A stretch of DNA of 64,000 bases from [Clostridium] celerecrescens 18A (GCF_002797975.1 NZ_PGET01000001.1:3851501-3915500); one strand, 5' to 3'. Positions 41,203 through 51,628 are shown, counted from the stretch's first letter. The notes: generated by a model not told the origin, from the letters alone. Made by a program: numbers and translations.

Positions 41203-43263
41203 ATGAGAACAGAATGGAGAGCTTTCACGGGCGGTGTTTGGGAACGGGAGATCAACGTCAGGGACTTTATACAGAAAAATTACACACCTTATGACGGCGA
41301 TGATTCCTTTCTTGCCGGACCTACCACAGCAACAAACGCTCTTTGGGCGCAGGTTATGGATTTATCCAAGCAGGAGCGGGAGGCCGGCGGCGTGTTGGAT
41401 ATGGATACAAAGACCATCTCCACCATCACTTCCCACGGACCGGGATATTTAGATAAAGAAAAAGAAACTATCGTAGGCTTTCAGACTGATAAGCCTTTCA
41501 AGCGTTCCTTACAGCCTTACGGCGGCATCCGTATGGCAGAGAAGGCCTGTGCGGATAATGGCTATACCATTGATCCTGAAGTCAAGAAATTTTTTACAAT
41601 TCACAGAAAGACACACAATGCCGGTGTTTTTGACGCTTATACCCAGGAAATGCGTGACTGCCGTTCAAACCACATCATCACAGGACTACCGGATGCCTAT
41701 GGCCGTGGCCGAATCATTGGAGATTACCGCCGGGTGGCCCTTTACGGCATTGACCGCCTGATCACAGACAAGGAAGAGCAGAAGGATACAACACGTACAA
41801 CCATGTACTCTGACGTGATCCGGGAAAGAGAAGAGCTTTCTGAGCAGATCCGCGCCCTTAAGGAATTAAAGGAGCTGGGAAGCATCTATGGCTTTGATCT
41901 TTCCAAACCAGCCTCCAACGTAGAAGAGGCAATCCAGTGGCTGTACTTTGCCTACCTAGCCGCTGTCAAGGAACAAAACGGAGCAGCCATGTCCTTAGGC
42001 CGCACCTCAACCTTTATTGATGTTTATGCACAGAGAGATTTAGAAGAAGGAACCTTTACTGAGGAGCAGATTCAGGAATTTGTAGATCATTTCATCATGA
42101 AGCTTCGTCTGGTAAAATTTGCCCGTACTCCGGAATACAATGAGCTGTTCTCCGGCGATCCTACCTGGGTAACGGAATCCATCGGAGGAGTCGGCATCGA
42201 CGGACGCCATCTGGTGACCAAGACTTCCTTCCGCTACCTCCACACCCTTTCTAATCTGGGAACAGCTCCTGAGCCAAACTTAACCGTGCTCTGGTCTACA
42301 AAGCTTCCGGAAAACTTTAAGCGCTTCTGCGCAAGGACTTCCATTGAGTCCTCTTCCATTCAATACGAGAACGATGACCTGATGAGAGTGACGCATGGAG
42401 ATGATTATGCCATTGCCTGCTGCGTATCTTCCATGAGAGTCGGTAAGGAAATGCAGAACTTCGGCGCAAGGGCCAATCTTGCAAAATGCCTGTTATATGC
42501 GATTAACGGCGGCATTGATGAAGTCACCAAAAAACAGGTCGGCCCCAAATACCGCCCCATCACTTCCGAGTACCTGGATTATGAAGAGGTTATGGCCGCC
42601 TATAAGGATATGATGAACTGGCTTGCAAGGGTTTATGTAAACACCTTGAACATCATCCACTATATGCATGACAAATACAGCTATGAGCGTATTCAGATGG
42701 CTCTACACGATAAAAAGGTGACCCGTTGGTTCGCAACCGGTATTGCCGGACTTTCCGTAGTGGCTGATTCCTTATCTGCCATCAAATATGCCAAGGTTAA
42801 GACCGTACGGGATGAAAATGGAATCGTAACTGATTACATCGTAGAAGGAGACTTCCCCAAATACGGCAATAACGATGACCGGGTAGACATGATCGCAAAC
42901 GAACTGGTTCACACCTTTATGAACTATGTAAAAGGAAACCACACTTACCGGGGCGGCATTCCTACCACCTCCATCTTGACAATCACTTCCAACGTCGTAT
43001 ATGGTAAGAATACAGGAGCAACTCCTGACGGGCGTAAGAAGGGAGAAGCCTTTGCACCTGGCGCAAACCCAATGCACCTTAGGGATACTCACGGTGCTGT
43101 CGCTTCCCTGGCATCGGTTGCAAAGCTTCCATTCAGAGATGCCCAGGATGGAATCTCCAATACCTTCTCAATCGTACCTGGAGCCCTTGGCAAAGAAGAT
43201 CAGATCTTCACAGGAGATTTAGAGGTGGATTTAGAGCTGGCTCTTAGCGAAGATCAGAAGTAA
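41203..43263 (+). CDS. pflB: pyruvate formate-lyase, catalytic barrel without the glycyl radical domain
   Basis: 686 residues from the ATG at 41203 (ACGGAGG upstream). The sequence follows PFL closely, with the two catalytic cysteines in IACCVSS (C406/C407) and the late block [20 protein letters not shown]. It stops after [17 protein letters not shown] plus a short acidic tail, where other PFLs continue into the glycyl radical domain; that domain is encoded as a separate ORF at 43566. The enzyme converts pyruvate and CoA to acetyl-CoA and formate. The split is clean, each ORF has its own ribosome binding site, and it does not look like a single frameshift. Confidence 0.93.
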   Translation: MRTEWRAFTGGVWEREINVRDFIQKNYTPYDGDDSFLAGPTTATNALWAQVMDLSKQEREAGGVLDMDTKTISTITSHGPGYLDKEKETIVGFQTDKPFKRSLQPYGGIRMAEKACADNGYTIDPEVKKFFTIHRKTHNAGVFDAYTQEMRDCRSNHIITGLPDAYGRGRIIGDYRRVALYGIDRLITDKEEQKDTTRTTMYSDVIREREELSEQIRALKELKELGSIYGFDLSKPASNVEEAIQWLYFAYLAAVKEQNGAAMSLGRTSTFIDVYAQRDLEEGTFTEEQIQEFVDHFIMKLRLVKFARTPEYNELFSGDPTWVTESIGGVGIDGRHLVTKTSFRYLHTLSNLGTAPEPNLTVLWSTKLPENFKRFCARTSIESSSIQYENDDLMRVTHGDDYAIACCVSSMRVGKEMQNFGARANLAKCLLYAINGGIDEVTKKQVGPKYRPITSEYLDYEEVMAAYKDMMNWLARVYVNTLNIIHYMHDKYSYERIQMALHDKKVTRWFATGIAGLSVVADSLSAIKYAKVKTVRDENGIVTDYIVEGDFPKYGNNDDRVDMIANELVHTFMNYVKGNHTYRGGIPTTSILTITSNVVYGKNTGATPDGRKKGEAFAPGANPMHLRDTHGAVASLASVAKLPFRDAQDGISNTFSIVPGALGKEDQIFTGDLEVDLELALSEDQK

Positions 43264-43274
43264 GGAGTGTTATT

Positions 43275-43544
43275 ATGGCAGATCCAAAGGAGAAACAGAT
43301 TGACGATATCGTCTCCATGCTTGACCAGTTCATGGCTGGAAACGGCGGACATATGAACATCCGCGTATCAGAAGATGGTACTGTAAGTACCGATGAAACA
43401 ATGGCTAAATCAGTTACTACCACAAACTCCACGGATTGTGCAGACGGAAATTCCGCCTGCAGAGTGCCCACTTTATTCCAGGCTTTGGATACAGACGATG
43501 AAGACCCGGAAAGCAACCGGCTGTTTATGGAAGACACTTATTAA
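43275..43544 (+). CDS. small protein between PFL body and glycyl radical domain
   Basis: 89 residues, ATG with AAGGAG 7 bases upstream, 11 bp after the PFL body. The first 35 residues (KQIDDIVSMLDQFMAGNGGH) resemble the start of a PFL glycyl radical domain ([19 protein letters not shown] in the next ORF), but the glycine-radical strand is absent and the rest is an acidic Thr/Asp-rich segment with two cysteines. It may be a duplicated, rebuilt piece of the domain that bridges or protects the other two subunits (inference). Confidence 0.75.
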   Translation: MADPKEKQIDDIVSMLDQFMAGNGGHMNIRVSEDGTVSTDETMAKSVTTTNSTDCADGNSACRVPTLFQALDTDDEDPESNRLFMEDTY

Positions 43545-43565
43545 ATACAATAGGAGGATTATAAA

Positions 43566-43811
43566 ATGGCAAATATCAGCGAATCTCAAATCAATAACCT
43601 TGTTAATTTATTAGATGGCTATGTGGAAGAAGGCGGACATCACTTAAATGTCAATGTCTTCACCCGTGATACCTTATTAGACGCTCAGAAGCATCCGGAA
43701 AGTTATCCCCAGCTTACTGTACGCGTATCCGGTTATGCGGTGAATTTTATCAAACTGACAAAGGAACAGCAGGATGAGGTAATCTCCCGTACGTTCCACA
43801 GCAATATGTAA
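43566..43811 (+). CDS. stand-alone glycyl radical domain of pyruvate formate-lyase (GrcA-like)
   Basis: 81 residues, ATG after [26 protein letters not shown] and RVSGYAVNF (radical glycine G56) match the PFL C-terminus and the autonomous glycyl radical cofactor (GrcA/YfiD). In species with a full-length PFL such a protein repairs oxygen-cleaved enzyme; here the body lacks the domain, so this subunit is probably essential. It is 21 bp after the small ORF and 24 bp before the activase gene. Confidence 0.9.
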   Translation: MANISESQINNLVNLLDGYVEEGGHHLNVNVFTRDTLLDAQKHPESYPQLTVRVSGYAVNFIKLTKEQQDEVISRTFHSNM

Positions 43812-43835
43812 TAAACAGCAAAGAAGGCGATCTGT

Positions 43836-44609
43836 ATGACAGGATATATCCATTCCATTGAAAGCTTCGGTACCGTTGATGGTCCGGGCGTGCGTATGGT
43901 GATTTTTTTACAAGGCTGTCCCATGCGCTGCCAATATTGCCATAATCCGGACACCTGGAAGATGGCGGGCGGCACGCCAATGACGGTAGAAGAACTATTA
44001 AAGCAGTATGAGTCGTCCCGGAGTTTTTACCGGGGCGGAGGCATCACAGCCACCGGCGGAGAGCCCCTTATGCAGCTGGATTTTGTGACTGAGCTTTTTG
44101 AAGCTGCAGGAAAGAAGAACATCCATACCTGCCTGGATACTTCAGGTGTCACGTTTCATAGGAACGATCCGGATTACAGGAAGAAAATAGACCGGCTTCT
44201 GGACTCTACCGATCTTGTCATGCTGGACATCAAGCACATTGTTGATACAAAGCACAAAACACTTACAGGTCATTCCAATGAAAACATTCTGGATTTTGCC
44301 CAGTATTTAAGTGACCGGGATATCCCGGTGTGGATCCGTCACGTGGCAGTGCCGCAGATCACGGATGAGACCCCTGATCTATACAGGCTGGGGCGTTTTA
44401 TCGGCGGGCTTAAGAATGTGAAGGCCCTTGATGTCCTGCCTTATCATGACATGGGAAAGGTAAAATACGAAAGCATGGGTATGGACTATCCCTTAAAGGA
44501 TATCCCCCCCATGTCAGGGGAAGGTGCCGTTGCCGCCAAGAAGATAATCTTAAGCGGGATCAGGGATGTCCGCACAGGAATCCCTGATCGGTATTGCTCC
44601 CAAAATTAA
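43836..44609 (+). CDS. pflA: pyruvate formate-lyase activating enzyme
   Basis: 257 residues. A radical-SAM enzyme with CPMRCQYCHNP (CxxxCxxC), the glycine-rich ITATGGEPLMQ and LDTSGVT. It uses S-adenosylmethionine and a [4Fe-4S] cluster to form the radical on the glycine of PFL. It directly follows the glycyl radical ORF, so the four genes form one operon. Confidence 0.95.
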   Translation: MTGYIHSIESFGTVDGPGVRMVIFLQGCPMRCQYCHNPDTWKMAGGTPMTVEELLKQYESSRSFYRGGGITATGGEPLMQLDFVTELFEAAGKKNIHTCLDTSGVTFHRNDPDYRKKIDRLLDSTDLVMLDIKHIVDTKHKTLTGHSNENILDFAQYLSDRDIPVWIRHVAVPQITDETPDLYRLGRFIGGLKNVKALDVLPYHDMGKVKYESMGMDYPLKDIPPMSGEGAVAAKKIILSGIRDVRTGIPDRYCSQN

Positions 44610-44698
44610 ACAATAATTGTACCATTTACTACTTGAATATTTCTGATTTATAGTATAAAATATAGAAAAATCTATATAATATAAGGAGGTAATTTATC

Positions 44699-44869
44699 AT
44701 GGCACGAGTTATTAGTGACGCTTGCGTTAGCTGCGGAAGCTGTGAAGGTGAATGCCCAGTAAGCGCTATCAGCCAGGGTGATTCTCAGTTTGTTATTGAT
44801 GCTGATGCATGTATCGATTGTGGCGCTTGTGAGGGCGTATGTCCAACAGGAGCTATTTCTGAAGCATAA
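44699..44869 (+). CDS. 2[4Fe-4S] ferredoxin
   Basis: 56 residues, starting MARVISDACVSCGSCEGECP, with a second cluster motif CIDCGACEGVCP. This is a clostridial-type low-potential ferredoxin. AAGGAGG lies upstream, as does an AT-rich region with its own likely promoter. It follows the activase and may supply electrons for the radical-SAM reaction (inference). Confidence 0.95.
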   Translation: MARVISDACVSCGSCEGECPVSAISQGDSQFVIDADACIDCGACEGVCPTGAISEA

Positions 44870-44880
44870 TTATGATACAT

Positions 44881-44912
44881 AAATGCCTCTTCCGAAAGGA
44901 AGAGGCATTTTG
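44881..44912 (+). terminator. terminator of the ferredoxin gene
   Basis: AAATGCCTCTTCC, a GAAA tetraloop and GGAAGAGGCATTTT with a T-run; a strong intrinsic terminator 11 bp after the stop. Confidence 0.9.
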
Positions 44913-44980
44913 TTATATCAACACATTCTTTATATCTGCATACGAATAATTAACCAGATAAAGGAGAGGACATTTCTATT

Positions 44981-45694
44981 ATGAGAAAGCCACTGATCGG
45001 CTTAACCCCCGCCCACGATATTGAAAGCGGTGATGTTAAGGCACGTCCTACTTATATGCGGGCATTAAAAGCTGCGGGAGCGATCCCAGTCGTGATGCCC
45101 TTAGATGCCTCAGAAGAAGATTTAAAGCAGCTTACAAAGGATATGGACGGATTTCTGTTCACAGGCGGCCCTGATGTGCACCCCTTCCTTTTTGGGGAAG
45201 AGACACAGGCTCACTGCGGCAATGTGTCCCCAGCCAGGGACCAGATGGAGATTTCCCTGCTTCCTATGATTATGGAACTTCGGAAACCGGTACTTGGGAT
45301 CTGCCGGGGAATTCAGGTTTTAAACATCGCTCTTGGAGGAAACATCTGGCAGGATATCCCCTCCCAGGTAACACGTGAATTTCCTCTTGCCCATTCCCAG
45401 CCATTTAGTTATGATATGCCATGCCATACGGTTGCTTTAACCGAGGGCAGTCTCCTTGCCCGGATATCAGAAAGCTCTTCCATAAAGGTCAATAGCATGC
45501 ACCATCAGGCCGTCAGGGATCTTGCACCGGGACTTATTGCCTCCGCCTACTCTCCAGACCATTTGATCGAGGCCCTGGAAATGACAGACTATCCCTTTTT
45601 TATCGGGGTTCAATGGCATCCGGAATATCTGTGGGAAAAGAATAAAGAGGCGTTCCGACTGTTTCAGACTTTTGTAAATGCTTGTAAAGAATAA
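44981..45694 (+). CDS. class I glutamine amidotransferase-like peptidase C26 (PuuD type)
   Basis: 237 residues. FTGGPDVHP, GICRGIQVLNIALGG (nucleophile cysteine) and QWHPEYLW (catalytic histidine-glutamate) define a gamma-glutamyl-gamma-aminobutyrate hydrolase-like peptidase. It hydrolyses gamma-glutamyl conjugates of amines. AAAGGAGAGG precedes the start. It stands alone. Confidence 0.9.
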   Translation: MRKPLIGLTPAHDIESGDVKARPTYMRALKAAGAIPVVMPLDASEEDLKQLTKDMDGFLFTGGPDVHPFLFGEETQAHCGNVSPARDQMEISLLPMIMELRKPVLGICRGIQVLNIALGGNIWQDIPSQVTREFPLAHSQPFSYDMPCHTVALTEGSLLARISESSSIKVNSMHHQAVRDLAPGLIASAYSPDHLIEALEMTDYPFFIGVQWHPEYLWEKNKEAFRLFQTFVNACKE

Positions 45695-45705
45695 TCAGTA
45701 TGCAT

Positions 45706-45750
45706 AAAAAATCCGCAGTTTCCACTTTCACCGGCAGCTGCGGATTTCCT
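45706..45750. terminator. terminator after the peptidase gene
   Basis: AAAAATCCGCAG and CTGCGGATTT form the stem, with A- and T-tracts on both sides, between convergent genes. Confidence 0.6.
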
Positions 45751-45797
45751 TGCCAGAGCCTGTTTGATTGCTCTATTTATCTGAAAGTAGTGTGGTT

Positions 45798-46457
45798 TTA
45801 TAACTTTTTTCCATTTCGCCCGAACTTCTTCTTACGATTAAAAAATGGGATCTTAGAAGCAGCAGCTTCTGCACGCCCTTTGTTGTCCTTTTGATACGAA
45901 CGCATAAGCTCGTCCAACTGTTTGAAACGCTCTTCTTCTTTTTCTTCTTTTAAACTCAATAAATATTCCATTTCCTTAATGACCTTGTCATTAACCAAGC
46001 AGCTGACATCCTGGCTTAACTGCTCATTATTTACCTCTAAAGCCCGTCCAATGATATGGTTCATGATTTCCTGAAACTGCTCCATTTTCTCCTGGGCAAT
46101 GGAAATCTGCGCCGTGTTATGTACATCCAGGCCTGTCCCATCCTCAGTGCCAGATATTGCACTCTCTTTTAATTCCTGAGCTACCTGTCCTTCCAGTAAC
46201 TCATCTGGTATGACAGGGTCTCTGCCCTCCTCAATAACCTTATCAAGCGCTGTCTTAATGGCCTTTAACTGATACCCCTTGTCCTTTAAGTCCTTGATCT
46301 GCTTGAATAAACGGATGTGTGCTTCAGTGTAATACCGGTGCCCCATCTCATTTCTGGGAATCTTCAACTCCAGCTCGTCCTCCCAGTATCTAAGGACATG
46401 AGACTCCACATCGACCTTCTTCGATGCATCCGATATTAAGTAATGTATCTCAGCCAT
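45798..46457 (-). CDS. MerR-like helix-turn-helix regulator
   Basis: 219 residues. The N-terminal MerR winged helix is HYLISDASKKVDVESHVLRYWEDELEL, then NEMGHRYYTEAHIRLFKQIKDLKDKGY; a long acidic and helical region follows (about 75-200) and the end is strongly basic (AAASKIPFFNRKKKFGRNGKKL). The layout resembles chromosome-anchoring RacA-like and uncharacterised MerR proteins. It lies next to the dnaB operon, separated by the palindromic element. SD AAAGGAGAGG. Confidence 0.85.
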   Translation of the reverse strand: MAEIHYLISDASKKVDVESHVLRYWEDELELKIPRNEMGHRYYTEAHIRLFKQIKDLKDKGYQLKAIKTALDKVIEEGRDPVIPDELLEGQVAQELKESAISGTEDGTGLDVHNTAQISIAQEKMEQFQEIMNHIIGRALEVNNEQLSQDVSCLVNDKVIKEMEYLLSLKEEKEEERFKQLDELMRSYQKDNKGRAEAAASKIPFFNRKKKFGRNGKKL

Positions 46458-46675
46458 AGCTATATCCTCTCCTTTGGTTCGTTAAGTTTTCATAACCTTA
46501 CTATTTATATCATATGCGGGCTTCGGATGGATTATGAATGGGAATTGGAAGTTTTTTGAGGGATTTGAGAAAATTTTTAGGAGAGGGGGAGTATATGGGT
46601 GGGGGGAAAAGAGAAATGGCGGGGGTGCAGGAGCCATCAGGGGGAAGGTGGGAATTTTTGCGGGGCCGCAGGAGC

Positions 46676-46813
46676 CATCTGGGAGAATGGATTCGAGGTT
46701 CGAATCCATTCTCCCAGATGGGGGGCGTTCGCCCCATAGAAGAAGAGAGTCCTCTGGTCCCGGAAAAGCAAAAATACTTGCTTTTCCGGGACCAGAGGAC
46801 TCTCTTCTTCTAT
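46676..46813. repeat. array of long palindromes after dnaB
   Basis: Three hairpins lie back to back: a perfect 21-bp inverted repeat (46676-46696 / 46700-46720, 3-base loop), a small GGGGCG/CGCCCC hairpin (46722-46735), and a perfect 36-bp inverted repeat (46736-46771 / 46778-46813, 6-base loop). The last ends 6 bp before the dnaB stop and can act as its terminator. The preceding stretch (46540-46675) is G- and purine-rich and repeats the motif GGAGCCATC(A/T)GGG. Spurious ORFs on both strands come from this symmetry. Confidence 0.9.
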
Positions 46814-46818
46814 CCTGC

Positions 46819-48153
46819 TCATTGCTTGGCCATGTTTGCAAACTTTGTATATTCAGGTCTCCAGGCCAGATTGATCGTTCCGATCGGACCGTTTCTCTGT
46901 TTTGCTATAATTACTTCCGCAATATTAGGCATATCCGTATCTTTATTATAATAATCATCACGGTATAAGAACATAACCACGTCGGCATCCTGCTCGATGG
47001 CTCCGGATTCTCGGAGGTCGGAAAGCATGGGGCGGTGGTCTGGTCTTGTTTCGCAGGCCCGGCTTAACTGGGATAAGGCGATTACAGGAGCGTTCATCTC
47101 TCTTGCCAGGGCTTTTAAGGATCTGGAGATTTCTGAGATCTCCTGCTGGCGGTTGTCGCCGCCTTTTCCGCTTCCGCTCATCAACTGCAGGTAGTCGATG
47201 ATGACTACACTAAGACCGTATTCCAGCTTCATCTTACGGCACTTGGAACGCAGTTCACCGATGGAGATTCCAGGGGTATCGTCTATGATCAGCTTGGAAT
47301 TGCCGATAACACCGATTCCCTCTACCACAGCATCCCAGTCGGAATCGGATAAGGTTCCGGTTCTAAGCTTTTGGGAATCTACATTGGATTCCATGGCAAG
47401 CATACGGTTTACCAGCTGTTCCTTGGACATCTCCAGGCTGAATACCATACAGGGCAGACCTTTTTTTACAGCGATATGGTCTACCAGGTTCAGCACAAAT
47501 GCCGTCTTTCCCATGGAGGGTCGTGCGGCGATGAGGACGAAATCTGAAGGCTGCAGGCCGGAGGTCTTATAATCTAAGTCAATAAAGCCTGTGGGAATTC
47601 CGGTTACAGTTCCCTGGTTTTTGGAAGCCTCTTCGATTTTTTCCAGAACATTCATGGCAACCTGGCGGATGGGTACGAAATCTCCTGAGCTGCGGTTCTG
47701 GAGCAGATCAAATATGGTCTTTTCCGTGACAGCCATAATGGTTTCTAAGGGTTCCTTTCCTGCGTAGCAGGTATTGGCTATTTCTTCATTTACCTTAATA
47801 AGCCGCCTTAGAACCGCTTTATCACGGACAATGTTCGCATAGGACTTTATATTGGCAGATGTAGGGACTGTGGTAATGATATCCCTGACAAAGTCCAGAC
47901 TTGAAACTTCGGGAGGAACATCCTTTACCTTTAAACGGTTTTGAAGAGTCACTAAATCCACCGGTAAATTCTCATTAAAAAGCTCCAGCATGGCCTCAAA
48001 CATGATGCCATACTGGTGCTGGTAAAAATCTCCTGCTGTAACGATCTCGGAAGCCGTGATGATTGCATCCCGGTCCATCAGCATGGAACCGATAACAGAT
48101 TGCTCTGCTTCGATGCTGTGAGGGAGTACCCGTTTGATCAGGGCATCATCCAT
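46819..48153 (-). CDS. dnaB: replicative DNA helicase
   Basis: 444 residues. The N-terminal primase-binding domain (LPHSIEAEQSVIGSMLMD) is followed by a RecA-like ATPase with Walker A ARPSMGKTAF, Walker B VVIIDYLQLM and the SQLSRACETR region. It unwinds DNA at replication forks. No intein. It is the last gene of the conserved gdpP-rplI-dnaB operon, 11 bp after rplI. Confidence 0.96.
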   Translation of the reverse strand: MDDALIKRVLPHSIEAEQSVIGSMLMDRDAIITASEIVTAGDFYQHQYGIMFEAMLELFNENLPVDLVTLQNRLKVKDVPPEVSSLDFVRDIITTVPTSANIKSYANIVRDKAVLRRLIKVNEEIANTCYAGKEPLETIMAVTEKTIFDLLQNRSSGDFVPIRQVAMNVLEKIEEASKNQGTVTGIPTGFIDLDYKTSGLQPSDFVLIAARPSMGKTAFVLNLVDHIAVKKGLPCMVFSLEMSKEQLVNRMLAMESNVDSQKLRTGTLSDSDWDAVVEGIGVIGNSKLIIDDTPGISIGELRSKCRKMKLEYGLSVVIIDYLQLMSGSGKGGDNRQQEISEISRSLKALAREMNAPVIALSQLSRACETRPDHRPMLSDLRESGAIEQDADVVMFLYRDDYYNKDTDMPNIAEVIIAKQRNGPIGTINLAWRPEYTKFANMAKQ

Positions 48154-48164
48154 GTTTATGCCTC

Positions 48165-48611
48165 CTAGCTTTCCACTACCTTAACATTCAGTTTTGCAGT
48201 TACATCTTTATGAAGCTTGATTGGAACCTCATGGGAACCAAAGGTTTTAAGCGGTTCAGGAAGGACCAGCTTCTTTTTATCAATATCATAGCCCAGCTGA
48301 TTCTTAATGGCAGCGGAAATTTCCTTTCCTGATACGGAGCCAAAGGCTCTTCCGCCCTCTCCTGCCCGAATGGATAAGGTGATCGTTGCTTCTGAAAGCT
48401 TGGCTCCAAGCTCCTTTGCCGCCTCCAGCTGTTCCGCTGCAACCCTGGCCTCATTGGCCTTCTGTAGCTTTAAGTCATTTAAATTCTTAGCCGTTGCTTC
48501 GATTCCCAGCTTTTTAGGGAGAATGAAATTTCTTGCATATCCGTCGTTAACCTTAACGATCTGTCCCTTCTTGCCCAATGCCTTTACGTCTTCTAATAAT
48601 ACAACTTCCAT
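48165..48611 (-). CDS. rplI: 50S ribosomal protein L9
   Basis: 148 residues, full length. [19 protein letters not shown] and [13 protein letters not shown] are the L9 N-terminal signature, with the long helix and C-terminal domain intact. It binds 23S rRNA. The start overlaps the gdpP stop region, so the two are coupled. Confidence 0.96.
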   Translation of the reverse strand: MEVVLLEDVKALGKKGQIVKVNDGYARNFILPKKLGIEATAKNLNDLKLQKANEARVAAEQLEAAKELGAKLSEATITLSIRAGEGGRAFGSVSGKEISAAIKNQLGYDIDKKKLVLPEPLKTFGSHEVPIKLHKDVTAKLNVKVVES

Positions 48612-50671
48612 TATGATATGTCTCCCTTCTCTAACATCTCTTTAATAACCGCTTTTACGCGGGTTCTGGCTTCTTCAATGCTGACTCCTGCAAGCTGTGC
48701 GCCTGCGATGGTACGGTGTCCGCCGCCGCCCAGTTTTTCCATCATGACCTGCACGTTGACTTCATCAATGGAACGGGCGCTTATATACACCGCATGATTA
48801 TAATCTGTCATAACAATGGAGGCCTTGATCCCGGCTATGTCAAGCAGCTCATTGGCCGCCTGAGCTCCCACAACCGTGGGGCTTCCGATTCCTACCGAGG
48901 AACATACGCTGATGGCAAAGCAGCCCTCGAAAATCTCTGCCTCCCGGACAGCCTCTGCCTTTGCCTTGTAATCTTCCAGGTCATCACGGAACATCTTCCG
49001 CACACGGACCACATCCGCGCCGTTTCTTCTTAAGAAAGCTGCCGCTTCAAAGGTCCTGACACCCGTCTGATTGGTAAAATTATTGGTATCAATGACGATG
49101 CCTGCATACAGGGCATCTGCTTCTGCCGATTTGATTTTAATACCGTCTGCAATGTATTGCAGGACCTCCGCTACCATTTCACAGGAGGAGGAAGCATATG
49201 GCTCTACATAAGACAGGACCGCATTGTCAATGATCTCACTGCTCTGCCTGTGATGGTCCAGAACCACAATCGTCTTTACTAGACGCAAAAGCTCCGGGGC
49301 ATCGGTAATGCTGGGACGGTTTACATCCACCACCACCAAAAGAGTGTTGGCATCCACCAGCTCTGCTGCCTTGGATCCGGTCAGGAATAAATCCTCCGGG
49401 TAATCGGGATTCCCTACAAAACGATCAAGAATAGGGCGTACCGAGGTCGTCACTTCATTAATAATGATATGGGCCTTCTTATCCATGGCCGTGGCAATGC
49501 GGTAAATTCCAACTGCAGCGCCAAAGGCATCAATATCTGTTAAACGGTGCCCCATGATCAGAAGCCGGTCCTTTGTTTCCATCAGCTCTCTGAGAGCGTG
49601 AGCTTTTACACGGGCCTTCACGCGGGTGGTCTTTTCTACCTGCTGGGCCTTGCCTCCAAAATACTGGATCCGTTCGCCATCCTTGATCACCGCCTGGTCA
49701 CCGCCCCGACCAAGAGCCATATCAATAGCGATTCTTGCGAACTCGTAATTTCTGGAATAGCTATCCCCGTTCATACCAAGGCCAATGCTTAGAGTCACCG
49801 CCATCTCATTGCCGATATTGACGGTTTTCACTTCCTCCAGAATGGAAAAACGGTTTTCTTTCAGCTCGGTGATATAGGACTGTTTTATGGAAATAAAATA
49901 CTTATCTTTTTCCAGTTTCTTAACGATTCCGTTCATATTGGAAATGTACTTCGTGATCTTCCGGTCAATGAGGGCCGTAAGCAGAGAACGGCGTACTTCT
50001 TCCACACTCTCTAACGCCTCATCATAATTATCCAGATAGATAAGACCGGCCACCATTTTCTGATCATCTACCATCTGTTTATAGGAGAGAATGTCCGTTT
50101 CATCAAAAAGATAGACTGCCACGAGCATCTGTCCGGCAGCCTCCACTCCAACGGATGAAATAATCGCTTCCGGTGAATCTTTCATATAGACAGCTTTTAA
50201 GCGGATCTGGTATTTCCTTTCATTGCGTGCAGCATGCAAAACGGCCATTCCATCGTTAAGCTTTAACACTTCCTTCGTAATCTCCGGAAAAATAGTCATG
50301 AGGTTCTTTTTTGTGACCTTTAGAGGTTTTTCTTCCCCTAACACCTCTGAAAACGCTGTATTCCCCCAGAGAATCCTTCCGTCAACATCCGCCATTGCAT
50401 ACGGAAGTTCCAGATCAGTAAGAAGCTGCTTCTGCATCCAGGAATATTCCGCAGAAAATTCCACAAGGCCGCTCATCAGAAGTCTCCTTCTGTAAGTATA
50501 AAGCCAGACTGCTATACCAACATACAAAAGCGTAAAAACGGCCATAATTATACCCGCCTTTGTACTGGCAGCGCCGATCACCGTATTGGCGGCGATCAGC
50601 AGTGCGCTTAGATAAAGCGGCCACTGCATATACGTCCTTAGCTGTCCCTTTATTTTGAACTTTTCTTTCAT
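48611..50671 (-). CDS. gdpP: cyclic-di-AMP phosphodiesterase, GdpP type
   Basis: 686 residues. Two N-terminal membrane helices, a PAS-like domain, a degenerate GGDEF domain and a DHH/DHHA1 phosphodiesterase with [35 protein letters not shown] and the C-terminal [13 protein letters not shown]. It degrades c-di-AMP at the membrane. GGAGAAAG precedes the ATG. The genes rplI and dnaB follow, an order conserved in Firmicutes. Confidence 0.94.
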   Translation of the reverse strand: MKEKFKIKGQLRTYMQWPLYLSALLIAANTVIGAASTKAGIIMAVFTLLYVGIAVWLYTYRRRLLMSGLVEFSAEYSWMQKQLLTDLELPYAMADVDGRILWGNTAFSEVLGEEKPLKVTKKNLMTIFPEITKEVLKLNDGMAVLHAARNERKYQIRLKAVYMKDSPEAIISSVGVEAAGQMLVAVYLFDETDILSYKQMVDDQKMVAGLIYLDNYDEALESVEEVRRSLLTALIDRKITKYISNMNGIVKKLEKDKYFISIKQSYITELKENRFSILEEVKTVNIGNEMAVTLSIGLGMNGDSYSRNYEFARIAIDMALGRGGDQAVIKDGERIQYFGGKAQQVEKTTRVKARVKAHALRELMETKDRLLIMGHRLTDIDAFGAAVGIYRIATAMDKKAHIIINEVTTSVRPILDRFVGNPDYPEDLFLTGSKAAELVDANTLLVVVDVNRPSITDAPELLRLVKTIVVLDHHRQSSEIIDNAVLSYVEPYASSSCEMVAEVLQYIADGIKIKSAEADALYAGIVIDTNNFTNQTGVRTFEAAAFLRRNGADVVRVRKMFRDDLEDYKAKAEAVREAEIFEGCFAISVCSSVGIGSPTVVGAQAANELLDIAGIKASIVMTDYNHAVYISARSIDEVNVQVMMEKLGGGGHRTIAGAQLAGVSIEEARTRVKAVIKEMLEKGDIS

Positions 50672-50804
50672 ATCTTTCTCCTTATGGAAAAAAGGGTTCT
50701 CTTTTTCACTGTCTTAACATTATATCATAGTCATCTGGGTTCGTCCATTAAATTACAAAAAGTAAGGAAATACAAGGCTTTCCGTAAATTTGAAATGATT
50801 TTTT

Positions 50805-50841
50805 AAGGGTTTTTGCGTTACATAAAACGCAAAAACCCCTT
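50805..50841 (-). terminator. hairpin after the lone receiver gene
   Basis: AAGGGTTTTTGCGTT and AACGCAAAAACCCCTT form a 15-bp stem between the receiver gene and gdpP. The U-tract on the minus strand is imperfect. Confidence 0.5.
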
Positions 50842-50910
50842 TTGACTGTTTAACCATTATATCCAGACTTATCCTTCTCTGTGAAGGCAAAAATCACCGC
50901 CTGCTATTTT

Positions 50911-51297
50911 TTACATGCTAGATATGACTACTCTTTTATACATTTTATATTGATCAATCATTTTAATAATCTGCAATTTTGTATAGGGCTTAATAATAAA
51001 GCCAAAAGCCCGTATCTTCCAGGCTTCCAGCGAAAAGCCGGGAATGCCGGAAAGAAGTACTACCTCCGGCGGGTCCGGAAGTTCATACAGCTTAGCTGCA
51101 AGAGTAATCCCGCTGATATCCGGCATGACCACATCCGAAAACACCATATCTACCGGATTTTCTTTCACATATTGTATGGCTGTAATGGCTTCATTGAAGC
51201 TTCCGCACAGCTCAATTCCGTCTATTTCCTTTAAAATACGAGTCAGCTTGATTAATAATTCCTCTGAGTTATCCACTGCTACAACCCTGATGCTCAT
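50911..51297 (-). CDS. stand-alone response-regulator receiver protein
   Basis: 128 residues, a single CheY-like domain: DN at 9-10 and a DMVFSDVVMPDISG phospho-acceptor region, LLSG and the lysine in FIIKPYT. There is no DNA-binding or RNA-binding output domain, so it acts by protein contact or is a divergent member. GGAGG precedes the ATG. No kinase lies nearby. Confidence 0.85.
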   Translation of the reverse strand: MSIRVVAVDNSEELLIKLTRILKEIDGIELCGSFNEAITAIQYVKENPVDMVFSDVVMPDISGITLAAKLYELPDPPEVVLLSGIPGFSLEAWKIRAFGFIIKPYTKLQIIKMIDQYKMYKRVVISSM

Positions 51298-51628
51298 AAT
51301 TCCTCCATGGTTTTATCTCTTTTTCATTAATGTAATAATGCTATTATACTTAAAAATGAATATTCTTTCAACGGGGACAATATAAATTATGACCTTTGCG
51401 TCGATATTTGATACCTTGACAAGGCTTTTAGACATGAGTAAATGTATAATTTGGCAAAATAAATGTGGGAACGAATGTAGAATTATTAGACAGTCAATCG
51501 GACATCTGCAATCCGCTTTGCTTCCTGATGAGGTTAAAATCCAGAACCATTACTTGAAAATGAAAGAAAGGTTACTTCACTGCCCTGCCCCAGATTTATC
51601 AGAAGCAAGGCAGAAAAAAGGATCTTCC
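51298..51628. other. gene-poor interval between the receiver and PII genes
   Basis: About 330 bp. It holds a weak hairpin (CTGCCCTGC / GCAAGGCAG near 51580-51613) that may end the PII transcript. A plus-strand open frame begins at 51389 but runs antisense through PII, has no SD and no recognised family, so I see no supported gene here. Confidence 0.4.

Noticed and set aside
41203..43811. Sequencing error or single frameshift as cause of the PFL split
   Set aside because: The three ORFs each have a start codon and SD, the first carries a novel tail, and the second contains extra sequence absent from normal PFL.
46534..46968. Overlapping ORFs on both strands with similar peptides
   Set aside because: They arise from the perfect palindromes after dnaB, which read alike on both strands; no family or SD supports them.
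50911..51297. ANTAR regulator for the amt leader
   Set aside because: The protein ends right after the receiver domain and has no ANTAR helices.
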